Below, piece by piece: positions 34,255-38,237 of a stretch of DNA of 38,237 nucleotides. Within the stretch, counting starts at the first letter, position 1; each line of letters starts with the position of its first letter. The notes below the pieces were generated by a model. That model did not search any database. It saw only the letters and a list, made by a program, of their open reading frames with translations, and was not told the DNA's origin. The DNA comes from CAWFGW01 sp963815495 (GTDB lineage Bacteria > Bacteroidota > Bacteroidia > Cytophagales > JAAEPT01), in the NCBI GenBank assembly GCA_963815495.1, contig CAWFGW010000034.1, forward strand, positions 1 through 38,237, given 5' to 3'. The position numbers were made by a program, and so were the translations under genes.

Positions 34255-34977
34255 TTAAATACCTCCTGATACGGTTAGCACTTCTCCAGTAATATAAGAT
34301 GCATTTTTTGAGGCTAAAAAAGAAATGGCATGAGCTACTTCTTCAGGAGTTCCAAACCGTGCTACTGGAATTATTTTTTTATAATCTTTTTCGTCTATAC
34401 CTTCAGTCATTTCGGTTTTAATAAATCCTGGTGCAACAGCATTTACGGTAATGTTTCTTCTTCCTACTTCTTGGGCTAGTGAACGGGTTGCTCCTATAAT
34501 TCCAGACTTAGCTGTAGAATAGTTGGTTTGTCCAGGTACTCCTTTTTGCCCAGAAATGGAAACAACATTGATGATTCGTCCATATTTGGCAGCAATCATT
34601 TTATTAACAACCAGCTTTGTGACATTAAAAAACCCTGAAAAGCTGATATCAAGTACTGCGTCCCAGTCGGGTTTTTCCATCCACATGAATAAGTTGTCTT
34701 TCTTAATACCCGCATTATTCACTAAAACCTCAATTTTATTTTCAGGATTTTTTTCCAACCAAGTGCCTAGTGTTTCTTGTACCTGAATTGCGTTGGCGAC
34801 ATCAAAACCTAAAATTTCTCCCTTAACACCTACTTCACGCACTAAGTCCAAAGTTTTAAGTGCTTCGTCTTTGTTTGAATTAAAATTAATGAGGATATGG
34901 TAGCCCGATTTAGCAAGCTCCACACAGGTAGCTCTACCAATGCCTCGACTACCTCCAGTTATTAATGCCCAGTTCAT
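34255..34977 (-). CDS. 3-oxoacyl-ACP reductase (FabG-like)
   Basis: This 240-residue short-chain dehydrogenase has the NADP-binding GGSRGIG (8-14), NNAG (87-90) and catalytic Ser140, Tyr153 and Lys157 (NYSTAK). It reduces the beta-keto group after each condensation, like ApeQ. It overlaps the ammonia-lyase stop (ATGA), and the full KS-KR-DH set within one operon supports an iterative type II system. Confidence 0.93.
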   Translation of the reverse strand: MNWALITGGSRGIGRATCVELAKSGYHILINFNSNKDEALKTLDLVREVGVKGEILGFDVANAIQVQETLGTWLEKNPENKIEVLVNNAGIKKDNLFMWMEKPDWDAVLDISFSGFFNVTKLVVNKMIAAKYGRIINVVSISGQKGVPGQTNYSTAKSGIIGATRSLAQEVGRRNITVNAVAPGFIKTEMTEGIDEKDYKKIIPVARFGTPEEVAHAISFLASKNASYITGEVLTVSGGI

Positions 34978-36509
34978 AGGTTTGTAATGTCGTTATGTTG
35001 AATGAAAGAATTTAATACTTTCAAGTTATTATGATGTGGTTGATCGGTAACCGGCAAGGTAAAAAAAGCTTCTACTTGCTTTTTTAATACTTGACTAGAG
35101 GTTGCAAACTGGTTTTCTTCTTTATTAGAAATAGCCGTTGCTTGACTTAATGCAAGTAGTTGGATGCTTACTACTTGTGTACAGTTTTCAATTACTTTTT
35201 GAGTGATTTTGGCGGAGTTGAAACCCATGCTTACCACATCTTGATTGTCATTGTTGCACGGGATACTATTTACATATTGTGGAAATGATAATGTTTTGTT
35301 TTCAGCCACGGTGGATGTTGCAGTAAACTGGATTCCTTGTAATCCAAAGTTTAATCCCAAGGTGTGTGCATTTAAAAAATTTGGGAATTGATTGTTTAAT
35401 GTCGGGTTGAGTAAAAAATTTAGTTGTCTTTCTAACAATACGGAAAGTTTTGTCATCACCATTTTTAGTTTATCCATTTCTAATGAAATGTAATCACCAT
35501 GAAAATTTCCGCCATGATAGATGGTCTCGGTTTTGGTATCTATTATAGGGTTGTCGTTTGCAGAATTTAATTCGCTTTCAACTGTTTTTTCGCACTGCTC
35601 AATGGTTTCTAAAATTGGTCCTAATATTTGGGGTAGGCAGCGCAGAGAATAAAATTCCTGAACTTTAAAGGAATAGGTGGGGTCATCAGCAGTTTCTTCT
35701 GAAGTATTGTGATATCTTTTTTTAAAGCATTGACTTGTAGCGATTAACTTGCGCATCTGTTGCGCTACTTTTTGCTGTCCAAGGTGGTGTTTTGTTTGAT
35801 TTAATACTTCTGAAAATGCATCATCAAAAGCACCTACTAATTCATTGAGCCAAACTCCCATTGCGAGGGTGTATTTGAAGAGTTTTTTTGCTTGAATTAC
35901 ATTTAGTGCTGCTAGACCAGTCATAGCGGAAGTCCCGTTCATCATAGCGAGCCCTTCTCTTATCTGTATTTGTACAGGGGAAGCTTTAAATTGATCAAAT
36001 ACCGCTTTAGCTGGTTGTTTTTTGTCGTCAAAAATCACCTCACCTTCACCAATTAAGTTAAGTGCCAAATGCGCCAATTGTACTAAATCACCAGAAGCAC
36101 CGACACCACCATGTTCAAACACGGTTGGAGAAATCTTGTTGTTAATGAATAGTTGTAAAGTTTTTAAAACAGATTCATGTACACCCGACTTTCCTTGTAA
36201 TAAAGAATTTAGTCGCGCCAGCATCAAAGCTCTGGTTTCTAAAGTAGAAAGCTCTTTACCCATCCCAGAACAATGGCTGCGTATTAAGTTGAGTTGTAAT
36301 GCTTTTTTGTCTTGAACTTTGAACTGAGCCATGGGTCCAAAACCCGTATTGACCCCGTAAATAATTTGAGTAGCTGATAATTTGTTGATTAAGCGAAATG
36401 AATCGTCACATGCTGACAGGGCAGTTGTGTCCAAGTCTATTTTATTATACGCTAATACGATTTCTTCAAACTTTCTTAAATTCAAAAAATCGTTTCCAAC
36501 TAATACCAT
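34974..36509 (-). CDS. Aromatic amino acid ammonia-lyase, probably tyrosine ammonia-lyase
   Basis: This 511-residue MIO enzyme removes ammonia from an aromatic amino acid, giving trans-cinnamate or p-coumarate. The MIO prosthetic group forms from Ala138-Ser139-Gly140 in GGVGASGDLVQ; the catalytic Tyr51 lies in YGVNTGFGPMAQ. The selectivity segment LQLNLIRSHCSG (71-82) and long stretches (NSANDNPIID, YHGGNFHGDYISLEMDKLK) closely resemble the characterised tyrosine ammonia-lyase of Flavobacterium johnsoniae, which gives the p-coumarate starter. A histidine ammonia-lyase reading is less likely in this context. It is the first gene of the 18-gene minus-strand operon. Confidence 0.9.
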   Translation of the reverse strand: MVLVGNDFLNLRKFEEIVLAYNKIDLDTTALSACDDSFRLINKLSATQIIYGVNTGFGPMAQFKVQDKKALQLNLIRSHCSGMGKELSTLETRALMLARLNSLLQGKSGVHESVLKTLQLFINNKISPTVFEHGGVGASGDLVQLAHLALNLIGEGEVIFDDKKQPAKAVFDQFKASPVQIQIREGLAMMNGTSAMTGLAALNVIQAKKLFKYTLAMGVWLNELVGAFDDAFSEVLNQTKHHLGQQKVAQQMRKLIATSQCFKKRYHNTSEETADDPTYSFKVQEFYSLRCLPQILGPILETIEQCEKTVESELNSANDNPIIDTKTETIYHGGNFHGDYISLEMDKLKMVMTKLSVLLERQLNFLLNPTLNNQFPNFLNAHTLGLNFGLQGIQFTATSTVAENKTLSFPQYVNSIPCNNDNQDVVSMGFNSAKITQKVIENCTQVVSIQLLALSQATAISNKEENQFATSSQVLKKQVEAFFTLPVTDQPHHNNLKVLNSFIQHNDITNL

Positions 36510-36558
36510 ATCTCACTTTTGAATCTGTAAATATAAATACTTAATATCATTTTAGTCT

Positions 36559-36576
36559 TCAATTGTCGATAATTGA
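36559..36576. promoter_or_regulatory. Candidate operator palindrome between the divergent polyene genes
   Basis: TCAATTGTCGATAATTGA is a near-perfect 18-base palindrome (16 of 18 positions symmetric, centred on TCGA). It lies in the 83-base region between the ammonia-lyase start (36509) and the flavoprotein start (36593), where it could control both directions. On the minus strand a TATATTTA word at 36528-36535 is a weak -7-like site; no convincing -33 element was found. Confidence 0.4.
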
Positions 36577-36592
36577 CTAATTTTCCATTGGT

Positions 36593-37813
36593 ATGGAAAA
36601 AGAATATGACATTCTAATTATTGGAGCGGGTCCTTCGGGTTGTGTTGCTGCAGCAAATTTAATAAAAAGCGGGTATCGGGTTTTGGTAGTTGAAAAAACA
36701 CACTTTCCTCGATTTACCATTGGTGAAAGCCTTTTGCCTCGTGCTATGGAGTGTTTAGCGAATATTGATGCCATAGATTTTTTAAACAAATACAACTTTC
36801 AGTTGAAAGAAGGAGCGGTGTTTTTGCGTAATGAGGAAGCTAATTTTATATCATTCGCCAACAATTTCACCAGAGGCTGGGGCACTACTTGGCAAGTAGA
36901 ACGCCAATATTTTGACGAGGCACTTGCAAACTTTGTTCAAAGTAAAGGTGTGAAAATTTTGTTTGGTTGCTCAGTAACAGCTTTCAAGAATATAGGAACG
37001 TTTGAAAATGAGTTAATCATTGAATCAGAAAATGGCGATGTATCTAAAGTTCAATGCAAAAAAGTAATAGACACCAGTGGAAATGCAAATGTGATCTCTA
37101 AACTTTTAAACAAAGTTTCAAAATCTAATCTGCCAAGCCGAACGGCTGTTTTTTGCCATATTAATACAGAAGGACAATGGGAGAAATATCAAAATTTCAC
37201 TTCAATAGTATCAGTTAAAGAGGATGTCTGGGCTTGGGTTATTCCTTTAAATAAATCCAAATTATCCGTTGGTTTTGTGGGTTCAGAGCATCATTTGGAT
37301 CTTAAAAATGATTTGAAACACTCCTTTTTAAATCTTCTATCAACAAGTTCAAGCCTCAAACCCTTGCTTACTTCTGGTTTTGCTTTTGAACCAAACGTCT
37401 TGCGGAATTATTCTAACAAAGCAACCAGCTATTATGGAGATGGATATGTATTGGCTGGGAATTCAACGGAGTTTCTTGATCCAATTTTTTCGTCTGGAGC
37501 AACTTTAGCAATGGTATCTGGTGAACTAGCTGCTGACTTGATTGATAAAGAGCTATCTGCAGAGTTCGTAAACTGGGAGGAAGAATATGTAAATAAACTC
37601 AATAAGGGAATTGACGTATTTCGAGTGTTTGTTGAGAAATGGTATGACGGTACTTTGGAGCGAATTATTTATGCCAATAAAAAAGAGTCCACCCTCAAAA
37701 AACAAATCAGTTCAGTATTGTCTGGTTACGTTTGGGATGAAAAAAATCCTTTTGTAAAAAAATCAGCAAAAACTCTTAATAGTTTAGATAAAGTGATTCA
37801 AATTCAAGCTTAA
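36593..37813 (+). CDS. FAD-dependent halogenase-like oxidoreductase
   Basis: This 406-residue flavoprotein has the FAD motif IIGAGPSGCVAA (GAGPSG, 11-16), FPRFTIGESLLPR (38-50), a WxWxIP motif WAWVIP (213-218), and DPIFSSGATLAM near the C-terminus. WxWxIP and GESLLP are shared with flavin-dependent halogenases, especially those acting on carrier-bound substrates; Lys72 in LKEGAVF sits where the halogenase catalytic lysine is expected. Aromatic hydroxylation or reduction remains possible, since related oxidoreductases can keep these motifs. It is divergent from the ammonia-lyase and likely modifies the aryl head group. Confidence 0.75.
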   Translation: MEKEYDILIIGAGPSGCVAAANLIKSGYRVLVVEKTHFPRFTIGESLLPRAMECLANIDAIDFLNKYNFQLKEGAVFLRNEEANFISFANNFTRGWGTTWQVERQYFDEALANFVQSKGVKILFGCSVTAFKNIGTFENELIIESENGDVSKVQCKKVIDTSGNANVISKLLNKVSKSNLPSRTAVFCHINTEGQWEKYQNFTSIVSVKEDVWAWVIPLNKSKLSVGFVGSEHHLDLKNDLKHSFLNLLSTSSSLKPLLTSGFAFEPNVLRNYSNKATSYYGDGYVLAGNSTEFLDPIFSSGATLAMVSGELAADLIDKELSAEFVNWEEEYVNKLNKGIDVFRVFVEKWYDGTLERIIYANKKESTLKKQISSVLSGYVWDEKNPFVKKSAKTLNSLDKVIQIQA

Positions 37814-38237
37814 CGGCTAAACTGTTTTATCATATCAAAACCAGGTTGAGTTAACACTTTTCCTTCGCTGTTGATTACCATAAAAACACCTTTTTGTGTT
37901 TCTAACTCTACAACGGCTAATCCATGGTGATAAGGTTTTGCAACTTTAAACTCCAGAGAGAAAGCTCGTTCACCAGCTTGGTTAATCATTACCCATTTCC
38001 CTGATTTGCTCTCAAGAACAGGGCATAATTTAGAAGAAAAATAATGAGCATCATCAAATTGTGGGTTAATGGTAATTTTACCTTCATTGTTTAAAAACCC
38101 CCACTTGCCTTTAAATTCATAACCGATCAAACCATCAGAAAAAGTACCAAGATTATCGTATTGGTAAGGGATTACAATTTTTCCTTCTAAGTCAATTGCG
38201 CCCCATTTATTGTCAAATTGTACGGTAGCTACTCCTT
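37810..38237 (-). CDS. WG-repeat protein, C-terminal part (partial)
   Basis: About 141 residues are visible, open at the right edge and ending with TAA at 37810-37812. WG repeats are evident: KWGAIDLEGKIVIPYQYDN, then KWGFLNNEGKITINPQFDDA, a degenerate KWVMINQAGERAFSLEF and a GVFMVINSEGKVL end. The repeat (about 35-45 residues, xWGxxNxxGxxxIxPxYD) forms beta-rich arrays, often in secreted or surface proteins in Bacteroidota. The start lies outside the window, and the frame is open to the edge. Its end overlaps the flavoprotein stop by 3 bases (convergent). Confidence 0.85.
   Translation of the reverse strand, partial: GVATVQFDNKWGAIDLEGKIVIPYQYDNLGTFSDGLIGYEFKGKWGFLNNEGKITINPQFDDAHYFSSKLCPVLESKSGKWVMINQAGERAFSLEFKVAKPYHHGLAVVELETQKGVFMVINSEGKVLTQPGFDMIKQFSR

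Noticed and set aside
34974..36509. Histidine ammonia-lyase (HutH) of histidine degradation
   Set aside because: The Ser-His in the selectivity loop is also present in the characterised F. johnsoniae tyrosine ammonia-lyase, no hutU/hutI neighbours exist, and the gene leads a polyene operon.

Overview
The window is an AT-rich, gene-dense stretch of a Bacteroidota chromosome, probably Flavobacteriia and possibly near Cryomorphaceae/Crocinitomicaceae; the family-level guess is inference. Pointers are the tyrosine ammonia-lyase/aryl polyene (flexirubin-type) pigment locus, a GldM-like periplasmic protein, abundant small lipoproteins, PglC/PglD-type surface sugar genes, a YfbK-type VWA lipoprotein, and an absence of obvious Shine-Dalgarno sites, with translational coupling by ATGA/TAATG overlaps instead. 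No tRNA, rRNA, CRISPR array, transposase or integrase is visible, and no gap between genes exceeds 300 bases.

Region 1 (1-5393, plus strand) holds the threonine operon: the tail of thrA, then thrB and thrC, followed by an MscS-type channel and a RecQ helicase. Region 2 (5398-9185) has a convergent lipoprotein-ispE pair, then a divergent plus-strand set made of a PglC-like phosphosugar transferase, a PglD-like acetyltransferase and an uncharacterised protein with what look like aminoglycoside-phosphotransferase-type kinase motifs. Region 3 (9339-16059, minus strand) has a GldM-like membrane protein coupled to recG, a VWA lipoprotein, a small lipoprotein coupled to a LOG-family protein, and a TIGR01777-type epimerase. 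Region 4 (16181-19525) has two exported or anchored coiled-coil proteins, a convergent LTxxQ-type lipoprotein, a WYL-domain regulator and a 58-residue two-helix membrane protein.

Region 5 (19569-37813) is the main accessory system: 18 tightly packed minus-strand genes (36509 down to 19569) plus one divergent flavoprotein. It encodes a tyrosine ammonia-lyase resembling the Flavobacterium johnsoniae enzyme, a type II polyketide/fatty-acid machine (ketoreductase, three ketosynthases, a chain-length factor, a half-size ketosynthase-like protein, two acyl carrier proteins, two hotdog dehydratases, a thioesterase), an LpxL-like acyltransferase, a LolA-like carrier, an MMPL exporter fused to a PlsC acyltransferase, a GT2-DUF2062 glycosyltransferase, a NodB deacetylase, a CrtI/RetSat-like oxidoreductase and a halogenase-like flavoprotein. 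The proposed flow is: tyrosine to p-coumarate, loading on an ACP, iterative extension and dehydration to an aryl polyene, esterification to a lipid or sugar carrier, then export to the outer membrane. No 4-coumarate ligase/adenylation enzyme and no DarA/DarB dialkylresorcinol pair are in view, so the locus is either incomplete here or makes an aryl polyene without the dialkylresorcinol half of a flexirubin.

The right edge (37810-38237) is the C-terminal part of a WG-repeat protein that runs off the window.
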